Source: Leishmania donovani (Eukaryota > Euglenozoa > Kinetoplastea > Trypanosomatida > Trypanosomatidae). Taken from it: a DNA stretch of 64,000 nt. Shown here piece by piece: positions 49,383 to 58,737 of this stretch. Both the position numbers and the translations under genes were made by a program. The stretch lies in NCBI RefSeq assembly GCF_000227135.1, contig NC_018260.1, positions 735,766 to 799,765 of the forward strand, given 5' to 3'. Every line of letters starts with the position of its first letter. Positions within the stretch are counted from its first letter, which is position 1. The notes under the pieces are model-generated. The model was not told the origin of the DNA and did no database searches. It worked only from the letters and a program-made list of their open reading frames with translations.

Positions 49383-52300
49383 ATGCCGTCCTCCTTCCCT
49401 GCTGAGGCGTCCATGTGGATGCAGAACGCCGTTCACCTCGATACGGACCACAAATACGTGGAGGCGGAGGAGTGCTACACGAAGGCCATTTTTTTGTTTC
49501 GGCAGGCCCTCTCGGACCCGAACATGGCGGACACCGAGCGACAGAAGCTCATGAGCTACATGAGTGATGTAGCCAAGCGCATACAGCGGCTGCGCGCGCT
49601 GAACCGCACTTCCCAGAGTGCGAACTCGCCTGAGCCTAGCGTTTCTCCGTCCGGCCCGTTGGGACGCCGTGCCTCGGCTAGGCAGGCAAGCGAGCACACG
49701 CCTCCTCGTGGCTCCGACGCCGCCGCGACGGCCTTCGGCGCGCGGAACCCACGCGGTAAGGACGGCAAAAAGGCACCAGCAGGCGTCGAAAACGACTTGA
49801 AAGTGCTGGACGCCATTCAAGTCAATCAAACCGATCCATTTCAGGCCAGCAACTCCAGCCCCAGCCCCTCCGCCGCGTCGTCAATGTCGGGCAAGCGCGC
49901 GTTGCCGGTGGCTTCTCCGACCCCTTCACCCCCGTCAGCGCCGCCATGTAAGCCAACCTGCGGCAGCGACGGCGTGCCAGATGGTGGCAAGCCAGGCGGC
50001 AGCTCCGCGGAACCGCCCGCGTTGCCGACTCCGCCACCACCTGGCTCCTCGCAGCGGCTGTTCGGCGTCGCGTCTCACTTTGCCCCTCGTACATCCGAGA
50101 TGGTTTACAAGGCGATTGGGATCGCGATTCAGCTTAGCCAGCAAGGGGAGCTCAAGCGGGCGGTAGATGTGCTGCAGCACGCCTACTCGCGGGGCAGCCG
50201 TGAGCGCAATAACCCTGGCAATTTCAAGGAGATTGGCGAGACACTGAAGCTAATGCGCCAGAAGTACTACGCAAAACATCTGCCACGCTTCCTGCAGGAC
50301 AACCCGATCCTGCCGAGCGAGATGGAGCTGCTGCGCAAGAGCGGCATCACAAGCACGATCCTGCTCCCGCTCTGGGACGATGTGCATGAGGGCTACGGAG
50401 CTGAGAACATCTTCATGCCCTGCGAGGGAGTTTGGGAGGACGCTTTCACACCAAAGCTGTGCCAGAGGCAAATCAGCTCCGGCGCCGTCCTCATGCACTT
50501 TTCCGGATACCGGCAGGCGGGGCTTGACTACACCATTGTGCGCGAGGCGGATCCACTGCACATTCGGCAGAGCGTCGTCGGCGACTGCTCACTCGTCTGC
50601 AGTCTCATGATCTGCGCCAGCTATCAGAAGCGCTTCCCTAACGCGAAGATTATCAGCAACGTCATCTACCCTCAAGACCGCGACGGCAACCCAATCTTGA
50701 ACCCGAAGGGCAAGTACTGTGTAAAGATGCTCATCAACGGTATTACTCGCATGGTCACGGTGGACGATCGGCTGCCGGTGAACCCTCAGTCGAGGCGCTT
50801 CCTCTGCACGAGCAGCACGGATCCGAGCGAGCTGTGGGTATCCATTATGGAAAAGGCGTTCGTCAAGGTGTGCGGCGGCAGCTACAACTTCCCCGGCAGC
50901 GTCAGCTACGCCGACCTGTACAAGCTAAGCGGGTGGCTGCCAGACTCGACGGCGTTCGACAAGCCCGAGTTCGACCGCGAGTTCCAGTGGCGGCGGCTTT
51001 ATCAAAACTTCAAGGCTGGTGCTCTGCTCTTCACAGTCAGCACCCCTGTGGAGATGCCAGCAGCGGACGAAGCGCTCGGGCTCGCCGCAGGGCACGCGTA
51101 TGCGGTGCTGGATATGCAGGAGGTGGGCAAGGAGCGCGTCATGCTGCTGCGCAACCCGTGGGGGAAGCAGGAGTGGAACGGCAAGTACGGCCGCCGCGAC
51201 ACCAGCGAGGCAAGCGTCGCCGTCCGCGCCGCCTTTGATCTGAAACGCGAGGAGGAGGACATGGGTGTCTTCTGCATCGCCTACGATGATGTGGTGCGCT
51301 GCTTCGACAACTGCAGTCTGAGCTGGAACCCATACATGCTGTACCGCACCCCGGAGGGTCGGCCGCGCCGACCGGTGCGCATCGCGTGCCACGGCGCGTT
51401 CGACTACACCCTCAGCACGGCGCTGTCGCCGCAGCTGCACATTGGTGTCGTCGACGCGCCGAAGCGGACGCGCATGCACCTGATCTTGTCTCGCCACATC
51501 ACCGACGTCTCGGAGTTTGGCCGGCAGTACGAGAAGGACGACGACACGACACCGTACCTGGCCTTGAAGGTGTACGACGTGACCGACTACCCGTCTGTAG
51601 CGCAGCACCTTGGTGGCCATTGCTCGCTGGAGATGTGCTACTGCCGCCGCCTCGCCTCGAATTCGGACTTTAAGAATAGCATTGAGCCCCTCAACGACGT
51701 CATCTACCGCGCCTCGTCTGCGCGCACCTTCAGCTTCGACTGTCCTGCCGGCTCGAGCAATCTGGTGGTGGTCGTGTCGCGGACTGCCTCAAAGGCGCGG
51801 CAGCCTTTCAACTTTACGGTGACCCTGCACACGGAGCTGGAGCAGATGCGGCTGCCGCGGCTGCAGGGCAACTACGGCAGCGGCGCCGAGGACAAGAACT
51901 CCCTCCTGGCAAGCGCCAACGCCAACGCCGGGAACCCGTGCGCTGGAGTGTACATGCACATGATACCGACCTCCTCGCTCAAGTTCACGACGCGGCTGTC
52001 CGGCGCGTGGGTGAAGGGCAAGACTTGCGGCGGCCGCACCGACGCCGCCACGTATGTCTTCAACCCGCAGTACCGCCTGCACCTGGACCAGCCCTCGCAC
52101 GTGTCGCTGAGGCTGGCTGTGACAGGATGCGAGGTGCCGTGCTCGATTCAGATGATCAAGCCGATGTCGTCCAACAAATACGAGGAGAACGGCGGCAGCG
52201 GTGGAATCAAGCGCAAGATGACTGACTTCGACGGCCGTGTCGGTAACGGTGCCAAGGCGGGCGAGCTTGTTCTCGAGAGCGCCCGCTACGCCTTTGGTGG

Positions 52301-53522
52301 GGCCGTTCTAGATAGCGCGCTGCCGTTCTGCGTCTGCTACGACCGCTACCGCGCCCTCGGCAAGCTGCATTGGAGGGAAGCGAAGAAGGTGCTGGTGAAC
52401 GTGACCGCCCCGAACCGGACGCCTGAGTCCTTCATCGTCTACGACCTCGGGGACACCGACACCGTGGCGGTGCTTCTCCTGAATGCTATCAAGAAGGGCT
52501 GCGCTGCCTCCCCACGTGACGCGCACTTTAGCGTGAACGGGAAGCCGATCACGCTCGAGGCCACCATCGCGTCGCTCTTCCAGCTCGCATCCTCCCTCGG
52601 CGGCGAGTCCCTCGCCTCTGGCGGGGATGGCGCGACAACCGCGAAGTCTGTCACAGTAGCCCTCGCCCTGGACGGCAAGGCGGCGTCGATCGAGTCTGCC
52701 TCGAGCCCACCTGTGAGGAAGCTGAAGGAAATCATGAACGACATAGTGTCTGATGTGCTCAAGTGCTCGTCGCAGTTCAGCAGCTACGTGCCACGCTTGA
52801 CGCATCTTGCCAGGCAGGCAAACAGCGCGCTGACCGGTGCCAGCGATGCGGACGTGCGAGCGTACATTCTCGAGCTCGCCGCTTACCTTGCTGACTACGT
52901 GAAGCGGTGTGCCAGCGCGGTGCGGTCGGCGCAGACGCCGCAGGCGCTGCTTCCGCTGCTTCCTGCCGGCGATTACACGGTCATTCCATCTTTATGGGAG
53001 AAGGGTAAGCCGGGCAGCTTTGAGCTGACGGTGGAGACGTCACAGCCACATAAGACGTCGGCGATTCCGAAGGAGGGACACAACATGCAAGAGACGCTTG
53101 TGCGCGGCGCACTACGCCCCGTCGCGGTTTGCCTGGGCACGTCACTGATGAAGCCGAGAGCAGTGCTCAGCATGAGGGATCCGTTCTTTGAGAACAGCAA
53201 GGTGCAGGTGCTGTGCCCCGCCCGCTCCGTCTTCATGAGTCGTCTCTTTGTCCTGGTTGACATGGTGGATGCGGAGGCGAAGGGCCAGCCGGCCAAGGCC
53301 CCCGCCACGAATCTGAGCCTCTTCCGTGTGCACAACGCGTCATCGATGGAGCTGGTGTGCGCTTCAGACGAGTACTCCCATGGCGGTGTGTCAACCCCAC
53401 CTGTAGAGCTGGAGGCGAAGACGCAGTATCTGCTCGTGGTGAGCGCAAAGGAGAGCGTGGCTGACAAGTTCCTCCTCCGCATCTATACCAGCGGCAGCTG
53501 CACCGCTCAGCTGGCGAGCTGA
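49383..53522 (+). CDS. Tandem-MIT calpain-like cysteine peptidase (calpain-7/PalB type)
   Basis: A 1379-residue protein. Residues ~10-76 (WMQNAVHLDTDHKYVEAEEC...) and ~236-305 (YKAIGIAIQLSQQGELKRAV...) look like two MIT three-helix domains, the tandem arrangement of human calpain-7. A Pro/Ser/Ala linker separates them. The peptidase core (~355-665) carries C402 in VVGDCSLVCSL, H571 in AGHAYAVLD and N591 in LRNPWGKQEW, an intact calpain triad. IYPQDRDGNPILNPKGKYCV and SELWVSIMEKAFVKVCGG track calpain-7 closely. Most trypanosomatid calpain-like proteins have lost catalytic residues, so this one is notable. The remaining ~700 residues hold beta-rich C2-like/CBSW-type domains. PalB/Rim13/CAPN7 work on ESCRT-III. 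The frame opens at 49281, but this ATG begins the conserved region. Confidence 0.93.
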   Translation: MPSSFPAEASMWMQNAVHLDTDHKYVEAEECYTKAIFLFRQALSDPNMADTERQKLMSYMSDVAKRIQRLRALNRTSQSANSPEPSVSPSGPLGRRASARQASEHTPPRGSDAAATAFGARNPRGKDGKKAPAGVENDLKVLDAIQVNQTDPFQASNSSPSPSAASSMSGKRALPVASPTPSPPSAPPCKPTCGSDGVPDGGKPGGSSAEPPALPTPPPPGSSQRLFGVASHFAPRTSEMVYKAIGIAIQLSQQGELKRAVDVLQHAYSRGSRERNNPGNFKEIGETLKLMRQKYYAKHLPRFLQDNPILPSEMELLRKSGITSTILLPLWDDVHEGYGAENIFMPCEGVWEDAFTPKLCQRQISSGAVLMHFSGYRQAGLDYTIVREADPLHIRQSVVGDCSLVCSLMICASYQKRFPNAKIISNVIYPQDRDGNPILNPKGKYCVKMLINGITRMVTVDDRLPVNPQSRRFLCTSSTDPSELWVSIMEKAFVKVCGGSYNFPGSVSYADLYKLSGWLPDSTAFDKPEFDREFQWRRLYQNFKAGALLFTVSTPVEMPAADEALGLAAGHAYAVLDMQEVGKERVMLLRNPWGKQEWNGKYGRRDTSEASVAVRAAFDLKREEEDMGVFCIAYDDVVRCFDNCSLSWNPYMLYRTPEGRPRRPVRIACHGAFDYTLSTALSPQLHIGVVDAPKRTRMHLILSRHITDVSEFGRQYEKDDDTTPYLALKVYDVTDYPSVAQHLGGHCSLEMCYCRRLASNSDFKNSIEPLNDVIYRASSARTFSFDCPAGSSNLVVVVSRTASKARQPFNFTVTLHTELEQMRLPRLQGNYGSGAEDKNSLLASANANAGNPCAGVYMHMIPTSSLKFTTRLSGAWVKGKTCGGRTDAATYVFNPQYRLHLDQPSHVSLRLAVTGCEVPCSIQMIKPMSSNKYEENGGSGGIKRKMTDFDGRVGNGAKAGELVLESARYAFGGAVLDSALPFCVCYDRYRALGKLHWREAKKVLVNVTAPNRTPESFIVYDLGDTDTVAVLLLNAIKKGCAASPRDAHFSVNGKPITLEATIASLFQLASSLGGESLASGGDGATTAKSVTVALALDGKAASIESASSPPVRKLKEIMNDIVSDVLKCSSQFSSYVPRLTHLARQANSALTGASDADVRAYILELAAYLADYVKRCASAVRSAQTPQALLPLLPAGDYTVIPSLWEKGKPGSFELTVETSQPHKTSAIPKEGHNMQETLVRGALRPVAVCLGTSLMKPRAVLSMRDPFFENSKVQVLCPARSVFMSRLFVLVDMVDAEAKGQPAKAPATNLSLFRVHNASSMELVCASDEYSHGGVSTPPVELEAKTQYLLVVSAKESVADKFLLRIYTSGSCTAQLAS

Positions 53523-54689
53523 ACGAGACCGGCGCCAGGAGCGGGCGATGAGGGTGGGAGAGCAGCGGAGATGAAGGAAGAATCGAGCGCCTGCGTGCAT
53601 CCATCACTGCGCCAAGTCAGACTTACGAATATGCATAGTCGCACTCCTCGCGTACCTTTCGGGAGCGCTTTATACACTGTCTCATCTTTTTCTTTCACAT
53701 GTCTCTGCGCCTGCCGCAGATTTACGCATCCTCTGCGCCGCTCATCTCGTCCTCCCTCCTTGCCGATGCCGTATTTGCACTTCACTGCTGTGCGAAGCGC
53801 CGGCTGGTGTGCTCTGATGGGCTCATCTTTTCTTTTTTCGTTTTTTTTTTTCCACGTTTGACAGTGCCGCGCTTTCCTCTTCCGTGTCTGAGCCGCACAA
53901 GAACGCCTCGTTATGATTCGTTTGCTGATGCCGTTCTGTTTTTTTTTTTCTTCCTTCCACGTTATATATGTGTGCTCATGACATGTGCATCGTGCGGATG
54001 TGTGCAAGCGGGCAAACTAACACCGCACAGAAGAAAAAAAACGATGATAGCGTGGGCATGGGAATCACCGTTGAATTGTGCAGCCTGATGCGGCCGCGGT
54101 CGTTGCACACGATCTGCATGCTCCCGCACGCGCTGACGAATGTGCACTGATTCTATGCGCGCCCGGGTGTATTGGTGTTTGTGAAGGAAGCCTTTTCGTT
54201 TAATCTTCTTTTTTTTTCGTTCATTTTCGCGCATTGGGTGGTGTCTGTAGAAAGGGCGTTAGATGCCATGTATGCTGCCGCCGTCCTCATAACGCTTTTC
54301 CGCTTTCCAGCTCGGCTAGAGGTATAGATGTTAGGTGTTCATCCGCGCCTGTACATCTTACGGTATAAGGTGTACCCAAGAAGGGTGAGCGACGTCGCAT
54401 TTCGCTTCTCCTCTCCTCCCTCATGTCCTTCCCTTCCGCAGCCGGCCAGTGGGATGAGCTCCACCCCCCCTCCCAAAGCACTGAAAGAATAATAATAATA
54501 AGTCGACATTCCCAGCAGGAGCCGACCCGTACCTCCCACATCGTGTGCGCCAAGCTGGCGTCCCCCTCGCACACACGCGTGCCGGACCTGGCCCAGGTGA
54601 CGTTGTAGTGCGAACATGCACGCGTTCTCCACCTGCGCATGAGCTCGCCCTGAATAAAAAACGCCTCTGCTCTGCACTTCGCAAACTTT
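53523..54689. other. Spacer between calpain and the DIRS-like remnant
   Basis: UTR-like sequence with poly-T tracts (53841-53851, 53939-53950, 54211-54218) and a (TAA/ATA)n patch at 54489-54501. No gene seen. Confidence 0.55.
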
Positions 54690-54828
54690 GGCGAGGCCTA
54701 CGTGGCCCTCCGATCAGGACGGCATCACAGAGGTGTCGTGGGGGGGGTACCCCCATCGGGAAGACTCCGATGGGTCGCGTTGTCGCACCTGCAACGCAAC
54801 CATCATACACATCTCTCGCGAAATGACG

Positions 54829-54948
54829 NNNNNNNNNNNNNNNNNNNNNNNNNNNNNNNNNNNNNNNNNNNNNNNNNNNNNNNNNNNNNNNNNNNNNNNN
54901 NNNNNNNNNNNNNNNNNNNNNNNNNNNNNNNNNNNNNNNNNNNNNNNN
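54829..54948. other. Assembly gap (120 N)
   Basis: Run of Ns inside the retroelement-derived region. Confidence 0.98.
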
Positions 54949-55343
54949 CCCCCACAGCAGCCCCAGTGATTGCCTTCCCGCCTCAGACACGGTGGCCACC
55001 GCCTTACGGAGCTGCCGCGCCCACAATGCGACGCCTACACGGCACAGGGCGCACCGATGGCGCCCGCATCCCCGCAGGGTGACCGTGAGCAGAGGGAAGC
55101 AGCCGAAGGAGAGCACGCATGTGCTCCCCACGCCTCGAATACGCGCCATCTTGCTCCCGTGCAGGTTACCCGGCTCTCACAGCCTGACGAGGAGGAGGGG
55201 CCATCCTGCGCGTCCTACAAGCCGTGCCCGAAACCAGCCCATGGACGCCTACCAGTGGCCAAAGAAGAGCGGAGGGAGCCCCCTTGCACGCGGCACAGAG
55301 GAAAGCGATGCACCTTGCCGATCTGTGTGGCGAGATGAGAAGC

Positions 55344-55597
55344 GAGAACCAGCAACGGATGCGGTGCATGGGAAGTACCCCCGACCAGTGCCCCCGCGCG
55401 TTCCCAGGAAGCGTCACTTCTCCGCCGCCGGTGACAGACGCGGATGTCGAGGCCCCTCCCCTCACTGGCAGCAATCGTTATGGTGTGCCCAGCGCAGCAC
55501 CGACCCCTCTCCTTGAATGGGCCCCCACCGTCGTGGAAGAGAAGAAAGGACGTATCGGACGGCGGCGCCCTCATTCTCTGGCCGCGACAAGTCAACA
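55344..55597 (+). repeat. Gap-flanking duplicate A, left copy
   Basis: A 254-bp segment ending exactly at the left edge of the 55598-55696 gap. It is repeated at 55697-55950 with eight mismatches that I count, about 97% identity and no indel. Confidence 0.9.
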
Positions 55598-55696
55598 NNN
55601 NNNNNNNNNNNNNNNNNNNNNNNNNNNNNNNNNNNNNNNNNNNNNNNNNNNNNNNNNNNNNNNNNNNNNNNNNNNNNNNNNNNNNNNNNNNNNNNN
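55598..55696. other. Assembly gap (99 N)
   Basis: Run of Ns bounded on each side by the two copies of duplicate A. Confidence 0.98.
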
Positions 55697-55950
55697 GAGA
55701 ACCAGCAACGGCTCCTGTGCATGGGAAGTACCCCCGTCCAGTGCCCCCGCGCGTTCCCAGGAAGCGTCACTTCTCCGCCGCCGGTGACAGACGCGGATGT
55801 CGAGGCCCCTCCCCTCACTGGCAGCAATCGTTATGGTGTGCCCAGCGCAGCACCGACCCCTCTCCTTGAATGGGCGTTCACCGTCGTGGAAGAGAAGAAA
55901 GGACGTATCGGACGGCGGCACCCTCATTCTCTGGCCGCGACAAGTCAACA
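55697..55950 (+). repeat. Gap-flanking duplicate A, right copy
   Basis: Begins exactly at the right edge of the gap. Same length and reading frames as the left copy. Differences are clustered near the 5' end and at the TGGGCxxxCACC position. Confidence 0.9.
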
Positions 55951-56878
55951 GCTGGCCAGATGAGCAGCGTTACAACGCGGAGGTGGGTCTGGATGCGCAG
56001 CCATGGGAGAACTCGTGCTCGACGACTGTGTGTGTGTGGGAGGGGGGGGTGACAGATCTGGCAAAGCCATCTTTTCCAGGTGCGTCTTTCCGTGCATCTG
56101 CGGCCGCTCTTGAGTCTGCGAACCAGGGACCGCTCCGTGCATCTGCGAAGAGCGCACCCGAATGAGCTTGGCTGTTGGCCCAGAGGATGATGTGGGTGGC
56201 GACAGCAACATCGGCCTGCCATCCTATGTGTGCCACGCGACCCGCCTCCGACATTCACGTGAAGGTCTGCATCGACAGCATCCAACGGACGGGTGGTCGA
56301 CAGGCGGTGGAGACAGCTCTGCAGGGGCCCCGAATCGCCGCGGAAAAGCTTAGCGCCACCTCGAATGACGACGAGACCAGCACCTGCAACATGTCTGCGT
56401 TGGCTGGCGTGGCGCTTGACCACAACATGGGAACGGTCTGCGGTGGAAGACAGACGTGCACCCAGCTGAGCACCGATTCGTTCAAGCAGTTGACAAGGAG
56501 GAAGAGCTCGGACGGCTCATGGATCGGCTTTGGTGTGCCGCTCGAGTCGTGCACATGCCCCATCACAAATTTCGTCTTTTCCTCGCGGCGACGCGCCGGC
56601 TCTGTTCGAAAACGGTCACGAGGCCTCCACTGCGGTTCCTTGTGGGCGGATCTGCCTCAGAGCGCCCAAAGCGAACTCCGCCTGTGGCGCCAACGAGCAG
56701 CACCGAATATAAACCACGTCGCGCCGCACGTCTTTCGGCGTCTGCCGCAGAGCACGGCCTTCACATAGGCTGCAACCCCAGGAGGACGGTGAGGGGGAAG
56801 GTGCGCGGTACGCATGCATCCGCATACGAGGCAGATGGTCGTCACCGGTAGCCTCTGAGGGGAAGGGGAGGGGCGCCA

Positions 56879-56999
56879 GGCGCAAATAGCATCAACTCGG
56901 CTGGGCTCTGCGCGGTTTGCTGTGCCTTGTAGGCACAAACAACATTTCCAAAGAAAGCGAAGAACAGCAGCAGCACCACACCTTCCCAAAGACAGCACG
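56879..56999 (+). repeat. Gap-flanking duplicate B, left copy
   Basis: A 121-bp segment ending at the left edge of the 57000-57098 gap. Repeated at 57099-57219 with one mismatch. Confidence 0.9.
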
Positions 57000-57098
57000 N
57001 NNNNNNNNNNNNNNNNNNNNNNNNNNNNNNNNNNNNNNNNNNNNNNNNNNNNNNNNNNNNNNNNNNNNNNNNNNNNNNNNNNNNNNNNNNNNNNNNNN
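57000..57098. other. Assembly gap (99 N)
   Basis: Run of Ns bounded by the two copies of duplicate B. Confidence 0.98.
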
Positions 57099-57219
57099 GG
57101 CGCAAATAGCATCAACTCGGCTGGGCTCTGCGCGGTTTGCTGTGCCTTGTAGGCACAAACAACATTTCCAAAGAAAGCGAAGAACAGCGGCAGCACCACA
57201 CCTTCCCAAAGACAGCACG
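57099..57219 (+). repeat. Gap-flanking duplicate B, right copy
   Basis: Starts at the right edge of the gap. Differs from the left copy at AGCAGCAGC versus AGCGGCAGC only. Confidence 0.9.
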
Positions 57220-57600
57220 CCGGCCCTCTCTGCCCTCCGTGAAGGCTGCGCACGCGGCCATGCGATTCATGCTGCAATTCATGCGCGGATAACTTTTTTT
57301 CCCATACGCGGCCACTTCTGAAAAACAGCAAGTCCGCCGCTAATCCTGCAGGCCGCCGGAACCGCGACCCTGCGTACCACGCGTGACGGGGCCTACCTAG
57401 CAACATGGCAAAGAGCACGACGTGATGGATGAGGGCGGGAGGGAGGGGGTGGACCCTGCACTGCCCGTAGAGGTCATCAAAACGCGATAAACAGCGACGC
57501 TGTGAAAACGGAATGCAGAGGTCGGCCACCCCCCACACGGCCTACTGAACTGCATCGAACACGTCTGATGGCACCGTTCATGACCGGCTAGACAACGGGG

Positions 57601-58737
57601 GATGGAACCCCTCAAATCTATGACTTCCTTATCTTTCCTCTCTCCATGATCTCAGATTGGCGAGGGCGCGAAGTACCTATCCGTGTGCGCGTGTGTATCT
57701 TTACCGACACTTGGGTGTTCGGATGCTCGAGCGAGCGTGAGTCGTTGCGAGCGCTGCGGTGCCAGCGTCGACAGAGCATCTCTGCTGCTGATCCCGTGGA
57801 AGAGCGAACTGCGCGTCGTGTCGCCACTGTGCCCATGAACAAAAGGAAGAGCAGAACGCGACAACAGCAAAAAAAAAGCAGATTGGGCGAAGCGATTGTG
57901 GATGCAGTGTAGTGAGTGGGAGACCTGGAGACTGGCGGTGGGCTCTATCTTGTTGCAGCTCCAGCTCGTCTCGTGGCGCGAGAGCCCCGCCCTCTTGTGC
58001 TGTCGTCGTCTATGCACACACGTGCGAGCAGTGTGCATAAGCATGTATGCGCACGTGGACGCCACGCCGATCCTCTGAGCTCGCGCCTTTATGATTTGAG
58101 TCGCCAAGACCGAGGAGGCCAATGGGGCCAGCTTCCGGCTTGCGCCGCAGTGGAGGTGACAGTACGGATCAGTCGCAGCCCGAAACGAGGGCCACGTTTG
58201 CTTTCTACACGCGATGCACAAGAGTTGACACGACTGCCTGTCTTCAAGGATTCGGCACTTCTTTCTTCTCCATCATTCTCTCTACCTGTGGTCCTATGGC
58301 CCTAGGCACGCGCAAAAAATCGAATCGTGCGCGCACACAAAGGCCGCCACTCTACGGCGTGACTGCCTTTCCTTTCTCCTCGCCCCCTCCCCCTGTGTCT
58401 TCTGCGCAAGTTTCTCTCGAGGGCAGCTCACGCACTCGCTCTCCGTCCGACTGAAGTCCCTCATCGGTCATACGCAGACGTCCGTCAACTGCTCCATCGT
58501 TTTCCTGCGTTTCTAGTAACTCGCATATCTGATTGCGCTTTTTTTTTCTGTGCGCTTGTGTGTGTGTGCTGTGAGGCTGCACTTGCACGAGAGAGGTGTT
58601 TGGCGGCACGACACAAACCCACGCATCCCACTTGCGACACCACAGCGTTGCTGCCATTATTCCGAGCAGCAACAACAGAATCGACGGGTCTGCCTGTTTT
58701 TTTTTTCTTTTGGAAGGCAGCGGTGCTAATCAGCAAT
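57601..58737. other. Spacer before the four-span protein
   Basis: UTR-like sequence between the retroelement remnant and the next gene. Poly-A near 57868-57878 and poly-T near 58539-58548. No gene supported. Confidence 0.5.
58694..58720 (+). promoter_or_regulatory. Probable spliced-leader acceptor of the four-span protein
   Basis: CTGTTTTTTTTTTCTTTTGGAAGGCAG, with AG at 58715-58716 and 58719-58720, about 20 nt before the ATG at 58738. Confidence 0.6.

Larger units (their letters stand above)
54690..57600 (+). mobile_element. Degenerate DIRS-like (TATE/VIPER-type) retroelement remnant
   Basis: No intact ORF, but + strand frames carry ordered reverse transcriptase/RNase H vestiges. At 56253-56345, VKVCIDSIQRTGGRQAVETA resembles the VHIDN(I/V)RF..R.AVE catalytic region of DIRS-type RT. 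Then ALAGVALDHNMGTVC (about 56395) parallels FLGVAL..GTV. At about 56490-56590 the connection segment GRLMDRLWCAARVVHMPHHK appears in another frame. At 56650-56770, LPQSAQSELRLWRQRAAPN and FT(stop)AATPGG resemble the start of RNase H (FTDATPGGWG). Several frameshifts and stops separate these. TATE elements (tyrosine-recombinase, DIRS-like) are known from Leishmania Viannia, so TATE is the leading candidate. Borders are approximate. Confidence 0.68.
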
